Assembly: GCA_022709425.1 (NCBI GenBank)
Contig: JAKLIW010000016.1
Coordinates: 1-63,508 of the forward strand
DNA length: 63,508 nucleotides
Source: a bacterium
GTDB lineage: Bacteria; UBP6; UBA1177; JAKLFG01
Direction: 5' to 3'
Position 1 is the first letter of the stretch. Each line of letters begins with the position of its first letter. Shown here one piece after another: positions 55,513 through 63,508 of this stretch. The translations under genes were made by a program, and so were the position numbers. The notes beneath the pieces are model-generated. The model saw only the letters and a list, made by a program, of their open reading frames with translations, made no database searches and was not told the DNA's origin.

Positions 55513-58500
55513 ATGAAAGGTTTTTATTTTGTTACGCTTATCGCGGCCGCTCTTCTTTTTGCGGCCTGCGGTGAAGATGGGGTCGCCGGCAAGACTTCTC
55601 TGATCAAGACCAGCGATGAGCCGGCGGGCGAGAACTGCCTGCAGGGCGGCATCCGGATCGAGGCCGGTATCGATATGAACAGCAACGGCGCCCTCGACCC
55701 CGACGAGGTCAAGGACCTGCGCTTCTTCTGCCACGGCGAAGGCGACGCGGGCTGTACCATCACCGATAACGAGGACGGCACCAAGACCATCGCCTGCGGC
55801 GGCGACGCCAGTATCACGGTGAGCGACGGCGACGGCACCGGCGACTGCACCATCACCGATAACGGCAACGGCACCCAGACCATCGAGTGCGGCGGGGTCG
55901 AGGTCACCGTGAAAGATGTCGGCGATGGCGGCGGCCATGACAGCCTCGTGGTCATCGACGACGACTCGAGCGGCACCTGCCCGAACGGCGGCCAGAAGGT
56001 GACGGTCGGCATAGATATGAACGACAACGGCACGCTCGATACCGACGAGATAACCACCACCAAGTACATCTGCGACGGCGTTGACGGCAACGATTCGCTG
56101 ACCACCGTCGACCCGGTCGAACCGGGCGCCGACTGCGCGGCGGGCGGCTATGAGATAAAGAACGGCGTTGACGGCAACGGCAACGGCACGCTCGATCCGG
56201 GCGAGGTCGTTTCCGATACCTTCGTCTGCAACGGCGCCAACGGGCACAGCGCGATGACCGAGACCACCACCCTCGCGGCGGGCGAAGAGGGCTGCGTTGC
56301 GGGCGGTCACCTGTTCAAGAACGGGGTGGACGCCAACGATAACGGCGCGCTCGACGACGGCGAATACGAAGAGGTCGTGGTCTGCAACGGCGAAAAGGGC
56401 GATCCCGGCGAGGATGGCGTCTGCGCCGGCAACCATGCCCCGGTGATCGAAGAGGTCGTCCTTGAGGAAACGGCCGACGGCATCTACCGCGCCGGCGTCA
56501 CCTATACCCTCACCGTTACGGCGACCGACGCCGACGGCGATACGATCGATATCAAGATCGTCGGCATGGGCGCCGAGATCGTTCCGGGCGCCGCCGCAGG
56601 AGAGTTCGAAATGACCCCGGTCATGGCGGGCCAGAAGATCAACTTCGCGGTCGTCGCGTCGGACGGCTGTCAGATCACCATGGACGAATTCACTATCGAT
56701 GAAGTGACCTACGATCCCGAACCGCCGACGCTGGGCGACCCCACCATCTACTTCAATTCGGTCCTCGGTAACAGCGTGGTAGCCAGTTGGGAAAAGGCAT
56801 GGGACAACTACTCCGATTCGGAGGATCTCGAATATCGGGTCGTCTACTCGCTGGACGGCGATGAGATAGACACCATCGAAAAGATCATGGCGGGCGGAGG
56901 TACTCTCGCCGCCGACTGGACCTTTGATATCGGCGAACAGCTCATCGACGGCCTCACCGACGCAGCCCTCTACTGGGTCGCGGTGGTCGTGCGCGATGAG
57001 CACCACAATACGACCCTCTATAATCTGGCGAGCATCATGACCCCCGATGTGACCGCTCCCGCCGGCGACGCCGACATCTCCTTCAGCGCAGTGACCAGTT
57101 ATTCCCTGACGGTGTCGTGGAGTCCGGCGACCGATAATGCGAGCCCGGCCGACCGCATCACCTACAAGGTCGTCTGGAGTACCGATGAGGCCCTCATCGA
57201 CACCGAAGTCGAGGTCGCCGATATGTCGGGCCCCGGCGTACTGTTCGACGGAGAGGCCGATGTGACCAGCCAAGAACTCCTCTATCTCGACGCCGACACG
57301 ACCTATTACTTCAATGTGCTGGCCCGCGATGAGGCAGGCAACTTCCTTATGTACGGCGTAGAGTCCGTAACGACCCTTGCCGATTCTCCGCTCGCCACGG
57401 TCAAGAACCTTAAAGTAACGGGCGGCGATGCGTTGGCGGTCCTTACGTGGGAAGATCCGGGCGATCCGCGTATAGATCATATCGAGATCATGTGGACCCC
57501 CGACGACCCGGCCGTTCCGGTCAGCGCCGCCGTTTCCGATGGGTATGTGATCGTCCCTGATCTGGATAACGACACCGAATATACCTTCACCATCACCTCG
57601 TACGACGGTGCGGACGAGCCCTCGCTCGACCTGACCGCGACCGTCACCCCGAAACATCCCGGCATGCTGTACGTCATAACGGGCGCCGGCGGCAGCACCC
57701 CGGTCCGGCTTTACGCGGTCGATGCTTCGACCGCCGAGGCGACCCTTATCGGCGACACCGGTCTGCACGGAAGCGGTGGGCTGGCCATTCATCCGACGAC
57801 CGGCAAAGCCTATATCGTGACCACTAGTTCGGGCACCGACGGCTCGCCGGAACTCTATGAACTCAGCCTTGAGGATGCATCGGTCGATTTCATCGGCGAG
57901 GTAGGAGCGGATTTTGCGCAGGTGCCCGATCTTGCCTTCGGGCCGGACGGCACGCTCTACGGATGGACCGAAAGCAGCGACGACCTGTTCACCATTGACC
58001 TCACGACCGGCGAAGGAACACTCATCCCGGATGAGGGAGAGAACACCTGGGCGACCGGCATCGCGTTCGACCTGAGCGGCAAAATGTTCCTGAAGCAAGG
58101 CAACGAGATGCTTGATCTGAACCCCGTCACCGGATTGGACACCTATATCGCCGACATCACCGGCATCGCAGTGCAGGAAAGCGACGGCGACTGGGTCTAC
58201 GAGGGGCACAACGGGCTCGATGTCGGCGCGAATGGGTACTTCTATACCATCGTCCGCAACGGCAACTCGTGGAGCACCTCCCCCACTACGACCTATCTCT
58301 ACGCCGTCTCTCCGAACGGATTCCACGCCATAGAGATCGGCGACATGGAGATCAACCTCATTTCAGCGGTTGAGTTCGCCCGCGTTATCGATGATCAACA
58401 ATTCTCCGGCATCAAACGGAATGTGCCGCAGATGCTTCTGACCGACTGGGAGGTCTGCTACGCCGACACCTACGCCGACAGCGGCACCCTGATGACCGAC

Positions 58501-58884
58501 ATCCTTGCCGATTGCGACGGCGCGAACCTTATGCTCGCCTGCCGCAAGGTTGATTCGCCGCTCCTCACCCTTGCCGCGTGGGCGCCGCGCGCCGATGCTC
58601 TTTTCAATACCGGAGATAACCAAACGACCACTCATAACGCTAACGGCGCATCTTGGTATTTTTACAACGAAATGTCATGGGGTTTTGCTCCTGAGGACGC
58701 GGGAGTCAACAAAAACAGTTGCGATTACGACGACGGAGGTTTAGGACAACAGGATGTCCGCTTGTGCTGGCATGTCTGGGGCAACGAACTCTCCGGCGGA
58801 TACCGGTGCGGCGAACTGAACGCCGATGACGGGATGCCGGATGGCAACGATCAGTGGGAACGGGTCATCCTGCAGGTTGATTGA
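55513..58884 (+). CDS. 1123-residue modular surface lipoprotein
   Basis: Lipobox LLFAAC (cysteine 19). Four DUF7151-type units of about 50 residues follow (pattern EPAGENCLQGG...GIDMNSNGALDPDEV...FFCHG), interrupted after the first by two TITDNxxGTxTIxCGG units. Next are two or three fibronectin III-like domains (for example VVASWEKAWDNYSDSEDLEYRVVYSLDG), a beta-propeller-like part (about 715-960) and a Cys-rich domain found at the ends of many secreted proteins (LMLACRKVDSPLLTLAAWAPRA...RLCWHVWG...GGYRCGELN). Extracellular adhesion or binding is inferred. The gene ends with its own terminator. Confidence 0.87.
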   Translation: MKGFYFVTLIAAALLFAACGEDGVAGKTSLIKTSDEPAGENCLQGGIRIEAGIDMNSNGALDPDEVKDLRFFCHGEGDAGCTITDNEDGTKTIACGGDASITVSDGDGTGDCTITDNGNGTQTIECGGVEVTVKDVGDGGGHDSLVVIDDDSSGTCPNGGQKVTVGIDMNDNGTLDTDEITTTKYICDGVDGNDSLTTVDPVEPGADCAAGGYEIKNGVDGNGNGTLDPGEVVSDTFVCNGANGHSAMTETTTLAAGEEGCVAGGHLFKNGVDANDNGALDDGEYEEVVVCNGEKGDPGEDGVCAGNHAPVIEEVVLEETADGIYRAGVTYTLTVTATDADGDTIDIKIVGMGAEIVPGAAAGEFEMTPVMAGQKINFAVVASDGCQITMDEFTIDEVTYDPEPPTLGDPTIYFNSVLGNSVVASWEKAWDNYSDSEDLEYRVVYSLDGDEIDTIEKIMAGGGTLAADWTFDIGEQLIDGLTDAALYWVAVVVRDEHHNTTLYNLASIMTPDVTAPAGDADISFSAVTSYSLTVSWSPATDNASPADRITYKVVWSTDEALIDTEVEVADMSGPGVLFDGEADVTSQELLYLDADTTYYFNVLARDEAGNFLMYGVESVTTLADSPLATVKNLKVTGGDALAVLTWEDPGDPRIDHIEIMWTPDDPAVPVSAAVSDGYVIVPDLDNDTEYTFTITSYDGADEPSLDLTATVTPKHPGMLYVITGAGGSTPVRLYAVDASTAEATLIGDTGLHGSGGLAIHPTTGKAYIVTTSSGTDGSPELYELSLEDASVDFIGEVGADFAQVPDLAFGPDGTLYGWTESSDDLFTIDLTTGEGTLIPDEGENTWATGIAFDLSGKMFLKQGNEMLDLNPVTGLDTYIADITGIAVQESDGDWVYEGHNGLDVGANGYFYTIVRNGNSWSTSPTTTYLYAVSPNGFHAIEIGDMEINLISAVEFARVIDDQQFSGIKRNVPQMLLTDWEVCYADTYADSGTLMTDILADCDGANLMLACRKVDSPLLTLAAWAPRADALFNTGDNQTTTHNANGASWYFYNEMSWGFAPEDAGVNKNSCDYDDGGLGQQDVRLCWHVWGNELSGGYRCGELNADDGMPDGNDQWERVILQVD

Positions 58885-58892
58885 TCTGATAT

Positions 58893-60620
58893 CTATTGGG
58901 GGAGCGAAAGCTCCCCTTTCTTGAACTCGCTGACGAACTTCACGACATCGGCGATAGGCAGTTCCTTCTTCTCGCCGGTGCGGCGGATCTTCAATTCGAC
59001 AACGCCCTTTTCGAGCGACTTGCCGCCGATGATGACCTGTACCGGGTAGCCGATGAGGTCGGCGTCGTTGAACTTGAACCCGGCCCGCTCGTCGCGGTCG
59101 TCGATGACCGTTTCCACTCCCGCCGCCATGAGTTCGGCGTAGATCGTTTCCCCCGCCTTGACGACCTCATCCTTATTCATCTGGAGCGGCAGGACCACCA
59201 CCTCGTAGGGCGCTATTGCCATCGGCCAGATGATGCCGTGCTCGTCGTGGTTCTGTTCTATCGCCGCCGACATGGTCCGGCCGACGCCGATGCCGTAACA
59301 GCCCATGACGGCCGGTTTCTCGGCGCCCGCCGCGTCGATGAAGGTGCACTTCATCTTCTCGCTGTATTTCGTCCCGAGGAAGAAGACCTGTCCCACCTCG
59401 ATGCCGCGGAATTCTTCGAGCACACCGTCGCACTTCGGGCACGATTCGCCCTTCTTCGTTTTGATGAAGTCGCCGATGAGATCGGGGGTGAAGTCACGGC
59501 CGCAGTTGACATTGACGATGTGGTGGTCGCTCTTGCAGGCGCCGGTCGCCGCGTTCACGATGCCGGTCACCGTGTGGTCGGCGACCATCTTTATTTTTTT
59601 CTTCATGTCGACCGGTCCCGCGAAGCCGACCGCCGCGCCGGTGACCTCTTCGATCACCGCATCGGGGGCCAACTCGACCTTGTTGGCGCGGAGGTGCGCC
59701 TGTATCTTCGCCTCGTTGACCTCGCGGTCGCCCCGCACCATCACGAGTACCGGCTCGTCGTCGACCAGATAGATCATCGACTTGATGAACCGCTCGATCG
59801 GTAGTTTCAGGAACGCCGCGACCTCTTCGACCGACTTTTTATCGGGGGTGAGTATCGTCTCCAGCGCTTTGAACTGCGCCGGATCGACCTTTGTCTCCCC
59901 TATCTTCGTCCGCGCCTTCTCCTCGTTGGCGGCGTAATCGCATTTCGAACACGACAGTATCATGTCCTCGCCCGATTCGGCGAGCACTTGGAATTCGTGG
60001 CTCTTGTCGCCGCCGATGGCTCCCGTCGCCGCGTCGACCGCCTTGAATTTGAGCCCGCACCGCGTGAAGATCGCCGTATAGGCCTCGTACATGAGCCGGT
60101 AGGTCTTGAGCGCCGCCTCTTCGTCCACATCGAACGAATAGCCGTCCTTCATCGTGAATTCCCTGCCGCGCATGAGCCCGAAGCGGGGCCGTATCTCGTC
60201 GCGGAACTTGGTCTGTATCTGGTAGAGGTTCCACGGCAGCTGCTTGTAGGATTTCAGGTTGCGCCGCGCCATGTCGGTGATGACCTCCTCGTGGGTCGGC
60301 CCGAGGCAGAAGTCGCCCCCCTTGCGGTCCTTGAAGCGGAGCAGTTCGGGACCGTAGTAGCCCCAGCGGCCGCTCTCCTGCCACAGTTCGGCCGGCTGAA
60401 CCACCGGCATCTCGATCTCCTGACAGCCGCGCTTGTTGAGTTCATCGCGCAGGATGTTCTCTATCTTGCGGAGGCTCTTGAGGGCGAGCGGCAGGTAGTT
60501 GTAGATGCCGCTGGCCAGTTTCTGGATCATCCCGGCGCGGTAGAGGAGGATGTGGCTCGCGATCTGCGCCTCTTTCGGCACTTCCTTGAGGGTCTGTACG
60601 AACAGTTGCGTTGCTCTCAT
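58893..60620 (-). CDS. proS: Prolyl-tRNA synthetase, bacterial type
   Basis: 575 residues. Class II motifs (RFGLMRGREFTMKDGYSFD; GCYGIGVGRTMSAAIEQNHDE), the YbaK-like editing insert (SVEEVAAFLKLPIERFIKSMIYLVDDEPVLVMVRGD...) that hydrolyses Ala-tRNA(Pro), and a C-terminal anticodon-binding domain. Full length. Start ATG has only a weak ribosome site. Confidence 0.97.
   Translation of the reverse strand: MRATQLFVQTLKEVPKEAQIASHILLYRAGMIQKLASGIYNYLPLALKSLRKIENILRDELNKRGCQEIEMPVVQPAELWQESGRWGYYGPELLRFKDRKGGDFCLGPTHEEVITDMARRNLKSYKQLPWNLYQIQTKFRDEIRPRFGLMRGREFTMKDGYSFDVDEEAALKTYRLMYEAYTAIFTRCGLKFKAVDAATGAIGGDKSHEFQVLAESGEDMILSCSKCDYAANEEKARTKIGETKVDPAQFKALETILTPDKKSVEEVAAFLKLPIERFIKSMIYLVDDEPVLVMVRGDREVNEAKIQAHLRANKVELAPDAVIEEVTGAAVGFAGPVDMKKKIKMVADHTVTGIVNAATGACKSDHHIVNVNCGRDFTPDLIGDFIKTKKGESCPKCDGVLEEFRGIEVGQVFFLGTKYSEKMKCTFIDAAGAEKPAVMGCYGIGVGRTMSAAIEQNHDEHGIIWPMAIAPYEVVVLPLQMNKDEVVKAGETIYAELMAAGVETVIDDRDERAGFKFNDADLIGYPVQVIIGGKSLEKGVVELKIRRTGEKKELPIADVVKFVSEFKKGELSLPQ
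58899..58922 (+). terminator. Terminator of the multidomain lipoprotein gene, inside the proS 3' end
   Basis: GGGGAGC, GAAA loop, GCTCCCC and TTTCTT, starting 15 bases after the stop at 58884. It lies on the opposite strand of the last codons of proS. Confidence 0.8.
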
Positions 60621-60691
60621 AATGATGTACCCGTTCCGTGAAAGGACAAAAACAGCGGTTACTGTACCGCGAAAACGGGAAAAAGCAATGT

Positions 60692-62125
60692 TCAGTTGGT
60701 GGTGTAGATGCCCGAGGTGATGGCGCCGGCGCCGACGCCGGTGACCACGACATACTGCGCGCCGCCGTTCGACACCTCGAGGGTGACCGCCGCGTTGGCG
60801 ATGATGAACTTAGTGCTCGTGCCGTGCGTATAAGCCTTCGCGTTGGCGAAGATGAAGCCGTTCCCGACGCGCGGGGTGAGCGCATCGAGCACCGACTGCG
60901 CCGGCGAGGTGACATAGATGCCGGTCGTTCCGACGATCGCGTTATGGTCCTTGCCGTTGGCCGGGAACAGCCAGTCGACCCACTCCTGCGAAGTGGATGA
61001 GGCGAGCCCGTGATGCGACAGGTGCGCCGTGTCGATGCTTCCCAACGGCGCTAGTTCCGCGCCCCCCGGTGTCAGGGTGAGCCCGGCGCTGTGCGACGCG
61101 ATGAAACCTTCCACCTTGATGTCGCGTCCCTGCGTGTCGCCGGCGAAGATATACCGGAAGTCGCCCCAGACGATGACCCCGCCGAGACTGCGCGCGTTCT
61201 CCTGATCGGTCTCGCCGTAACCGATGGTGATGCCGTTATTCTCGGCCGAGAGCGCGCCGCCCGACTGGGCGACCCAGCCGCTGGCGTGGGTGAAGTAGAG
61301 TTTCGCGCCGTTCCCCAGCGGGAGGTACGACAGGCCACCCGCCGCGTCGTCGTCCGCGGTGGAAAGATCGCCTTTGAGCAGGCCCGGACAGTCGGAGGTC
61401 GGATAGCGACTGCTCGCGTTGCCGCACGGCATCTCGGCCGCGCCGGTGCAGAGCGTCACCACCTGCGCCGCGAGTTCCCCCTGCGACAGCGTGCAGAACT
61501 GGTTGAAATCCTCGACCCCCGGCATGTCGGAACCGATATCGTAGAACCCGCGATGGACGATCCCCTTGCGCACCTCCAGATGCTGATTCGCCCCGGCGCC
61601 GTAAAGATTGTCGAAGCCGCCGATATGGTCGTTATGGTAGTGGGTGATAATGCCCCAGTCGATGGCCGCCTCCCCCGTCCGCCGCGTCACCGCCTCGAGC
61701 AATTGCGGCCCGTGGCCGTCGTTGGCGGTGTCGACGAGCACCGTCGTCCCGTCGGGGCCGACGATGAGTATCGCCTCTCCCATGTTCATCCCCGGCAGAT
61801 AAATCTGCTCGATGATGAGCTCGCCCGCCGGTATCACATCGTCGGGCTGGGCGGTGTCGTCGTCTATGATCGTTTGATCGGTCGGATCGGTCGGATCAGA
61901 CTGATCTTCGTCGGGTTGTTCCGTTTCGGTCGCGTCATCCGGCTGTGTAGTGGGATCGCCCGCCGCAGTATCGTCATCGGCGACGGCGGTATCGTTCCCC
62001 GTATCGTCGGCGACCGTTTGATCGGTCGTAATTTCGTCGGTGTCGGCCATGTTTTCCTCTTCCACACTGCATGAAACGAACAGCAGGATAAATGCCGAAA
62101 AGAGAACTGACATGAGGGTTCGCAT
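60692..62125 (-). CDS. Metallo-beta-lactamase-fold lipoprotein with acidic tether
   Basis: 477 residues. Lipobox LLFVSC, then about 75 residues rich in Thr, Asp and Gln (ATETEQPDEDQSDPTDPTDQ). The domain has metal ligands in THYHNDHIGGFD and HLSHHGLASS and resembles the hydrolase part of ComEC/Rec2-type proteins, without the membrane helices of ComEC. Substrate could be nucleic acid or a phosphoester (family knowledge); surface location inferred from the lipoprotein signal. GGAGG lies six bases before ATG. Confidence 0.86.
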   Translation of the reverse strand: MRTLMSVLFSAFILLFVSCSVEEENMADTDEITTDQTVADDTGNDTAVADDDTAAGDPTTQPDDATETEQPDEDQSDPTDPTDQTIIDDDTAQPDDVIPAGELIIEQIYLPGMNMGEAILIVGPDGTTVLVDTANDGHGPQLLEAVTRRTGEAAIDWGIITHYHNDHIGGFDNLYGAGANQHLEVRKGIVHRGFYDIGSDMPGVEDFNQFCTLSQGELAAQVVTLCTGAAEMPCGNASSRYPTSDCPGLLKGDLSTADDDAAGGLSYLPLGNGAKLYFTHASGWVAQSGGALSAENNGITIGYGETDQENARSLGGVIVWGDFRYIFAGDTQGRDIKVEGFIASHSAGLTLTPGGAELAPLGSIDTAHLSHHGLASSTSQEWVDWLFPANGKDHNAIVGTTGIYVTSPAQSVLDALTPRVGNGFIFANAKAYTHGTSTKFIIANAAVTLEVSNGGAQYVVVTGVGAGAITSGIYTTN

Positions 62126-62199
62126 AACCTTCCTCCAAACTCGGTGTGTAGCGATAGTACCCTAAATAGTGTTTTTTTCCACTTTTTTCATCCGCCGAC

Positions 62200-62228
62200 T
62201 TGCTATGCGTCGATCGCTTCTTTATACT
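62200..62228 (+). promoter_or_regulatory. Promoter of the small lipoprotein-DMT operon
   Basis: TTGCTA, 17 bases and TATACT, 28 bases before ATG 62256. Confidence 0.55.
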
Positions 62229-62255
62229 GCCCTCAATATGATCGTGGAGGCACTC

Positions 62256-62393
62256 ATGCGCCAGCTTCTGTTCGCGGCTCTGTTCTTTGCGTTGTTCGCC
62301 GGTTCCTGTTCGAAGAAGATGGAATTCCTTCAGGACTACGCGATCCAGAACGCCGCCGAGAACGACGAGGATGCGGGCGACCCGGCGCAATGA
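62256..62393 (+). CDS. 45-residue lipoprotein
   Basis: Tiny lipoprotein: MRQLLFAALFFALFAGSCSKKMEF with lipobox FAGSC and only about 27 mature residues. GGAGG lies five bases before ATG 62256; its stop overlaps the DMT start (ATGA). May be an accessory of the transporter or an envelope micro-protein. Confidence 0.72.
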   Translation: MRQLLFAALFFALFAGSCSKKMEFLQDYAIQNAAENDEDAGDPAQ

Positions 62394-63277
62394 GTCATAC
62401 CCGGCGCGGCTATATCTTCCTGTTCATCGCGATGTTCCTGTGGGGGATCCACGGACCGGCGGGCCACTTCCTCGCCACGCGCGGGGTCGATATGCTGTGG
62501 GTCGCATCGGCCCGAGTGCTGATGGGAACGGTCATCTTCGGGGTGTTCCTCCTCATCACCGGCAAGTTCACGATGGACTGGCGCGAACGGTGGCGCACCG
62601 TCGCGGCGCTCTCGTTCGTGGGACTTTTTCTCAACACCGTCACTTTCCACCTCGCCCTCAATACGATATCGGGAACGCTGGTGATGATCATCGAGAATCT
62701 TTCGCCGGTGTTCGTCTTCTTCCTCTCCTTTGCCCTTGCCGGGGTGCGGCCGACGTGGCGCGAGATCATCGCCCTGATCCTGTCGCTGCTCGGGATGCTG
62801 CTGATCGTCTACGGCAAGGACTCGTTCGATTTCGGCGGCGGCGATGTCACCGTCGGCATCATCTGGGCGGTCGGCGCCGGGATAACCTTCGGCTGGTATG
62901 TCTACTTCTCGGCCGATCTGGTCGTTCCGCTGCGCGACGATCCGGTGAAGGTCGTGCAGTTCCTTTTCAAGATATTCGTCATATCGACGGTGCTCATGCT
63001 GCCGTTCCTTTTCCGTGATTGTCCCAAACCGCAGAAGGCCGACGAATGGTTCTGGCTGGTCGAGATGGGGCTCTTCCAGTCGGGCGGCGCCTACTTGTGT
63101 TGGAACTACGCTCTGCGCGATGTGCCGGTCAACACCGCGTCGGTCCTCTTCCTCCTGACCATCCTCTTCACCGCGATCAACGAACTGCTCTTCCTCAACC
63201 TCGCCCTCAACGCCTATATCGTCATCGGCGGCATTCTTATCATCGCGTCGGGACGGCTCATCACCCGGAACGGTTAG
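62390..63277 (+). CDS. EamA/DMT-family transporter
   Basis: 295 residues, ten membrane segments: FLFIAMFLWGIHGPAGHFLA, TFHLALNTISGTLVMIIENLSPVFVFFLSF, DVPVNTASVLFLLTILFTAINELLFLN. A DMT exporter, substrate unknown, paralogous to the protein at 44460 but only distantly similar. ATG at 62390 overlaps the lipoprotein stop by four bases. A longer in-frame reading from 62144 lacks start support. Confidence 0.86.
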   Translation: MSHTRRGYIFLFIAMFLWGIHGPAGHFLATRGVDMLWVASARVLMGTVIFGVFLLITGKFTMDWRERWRTVAALSFVGLFLNTVTFHLALNTISGTLVMIIENLSPVFVFFLSFALAGVRPTWREIIALILSLLGMLLIVYGKDSFDFGGGDVTVGIIWAVGAGITFGWYVYFSADLVVPLRDDPVKVVQFLFKIFVISTVLMLPFLFRDCPKPQKADEWFWLVEMGLFQSGGAYLCWNYALRDVPVNTASVLFLLTILFTAINELLFLNLALNAYIVIGGILIIASGRLITRNG

Positions 63278-63415
63278 GAAATCGCCACCCTCCTCTTCTA
63301 TTCCTTGCACAAAAATATGTTTATTGTCCTTGTGCATTCGGCCTGTTACCTGACTCATTGCAATACGGTTACTCTTTTTTCGTCATTTTTTGCAAAAAAA
63401 AGAATCTTTTTTAAT

Positions 63416-63479
63416 GCAACTGGCATCTTAGTGGATAATTCGGTGAAACTGGCCACCTGTTTCGGGCAAACTGGCCACC
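63416..63479 (+). repeat. AACTGGCC direct repeats at the window edge, possible IS21-type end
   Basis: AAACTGGCCACC occurs at 63446-63457 and 63468-63479, with a weaker AACTGGCATC at 63418. IS21-family elements have multiple short terminal repeats of the TGGCCAGTT kind, so an insertion sequence may begin just right of here. No transposase is visible. The rest of 63278-63508 is AT-rich without a gene. Confidence 0.35.
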
Positions 63480-63508
63480 CCTTGGAAGAGGTCAGCTGGA
63501 CAGCAAAT

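Noticed and set aside
55432..58326. Long minus-strand open frame (964 codons) opposite the multidomain lipoprotein
   Set aside because: Antisense shadow of a gene with signal peptide, repeats and terminator; the frame has no recognisable domain.

Overview
The window (63.5 kb, GC-rich, tightly packed, no tRNA, rRNA or CRISPR seen) reads as the chromosome of an anaerobic or fermentative Gram-negative bacterium. It most resembles an uncultured Myxococcota/deltaproteobacterial lineage. Evidence for anaerobic metabolism is a full-length pyruvate:ferredoxin oxidoreductase (NifJ), an indolepyruvate:ferredoxin oxidoreductase pair (IorAB), methionine gamma-lyase and an acetate-family transporter. Evidence for the lineage is secreted proteins built from modules common in myxobacteria: DUF4215 repeats, DUF7151-like repeats, MopE-type Asn/Asp-Cys motifs and a choice-of-anchor L domain. 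There are also outer-membrane barrels and eight predicted lipoproteins. Taxonomy is inferred from this content only.

Layout. 1-6.2 kb: a ClpA/ClpC-like AAA+ unfoldase, a zinc-ribbon Ser/Thr kinase with Sel1-type repeats, and a DUF4015 glycoside hydrolase-like protein. 6.2-12.4 kb: iorAB, an unrecognised 531-residue protein, a PxxKW-type small Cys protein, then methionine gamma-lyase behind a leader stem-loop. 12.4-18.4 kb: an overlapping leftward operon of pyrimidine phosphorylase, PlsB-type acyltransferase, GAF/HD-GYP protein and a secreted helical protein. 18.4-22.3 kb: a rightward run of MFS transporter, ankyrin protein and an ABC-2-like unit whose ATPase has lost several consensus residues. 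22.2-29.6 kb: SppA, M24B peptidase, a second ankyrin protein, a Cys-rich lipoprotein and a trypsin-like protease with six DUF4215 repeats. 29.7-33.8 kb: GDP-fucose synthesis (gmd, fcl) and an AbiE toxin-antitoxin pair with a palindromic promoter region.

33.8-42.3 kb: a membrane spermidine-synthase-like protein, two barrel-like outer-membrane proteins, a lipoprotein, recR-ebfC and a choice-of-anchor L lipoprotein. 42.3-50.8 kb: a GAF sigma-54 activator, a DMT transporter, a phospholipase D-like lipoprotein, a hybrid sensor kinase coupled to a NamZ-type muramidase, and a FabH-like synthase. 51-63.3 kb: SatP, NifJ with an unusual eight-cysteine insert, a 1123-residue multidomain lipoprotein, proS, a metallo-beta-lactamase-fold lipoprotein, a 45-residue lipoprotein and a second DMT transporter. 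The right edge carries direct repeats that look like the end of an insertion sequence.

The genes form several small operons rather than one obvious island. The items most worth a second look are the NifJ cysteine insert, the degenerate ABC ATPase, the acidic tethers shared by surface lipoproteins, the PxxKW/531-residue/IorAB neighbourhood, the leader stem-loop of the methionine gamma-lyase, the AbiE operator with a coupled mini-ORF, and the kinase-muramidase coupling. No complete new system is proven by the sequence alone.
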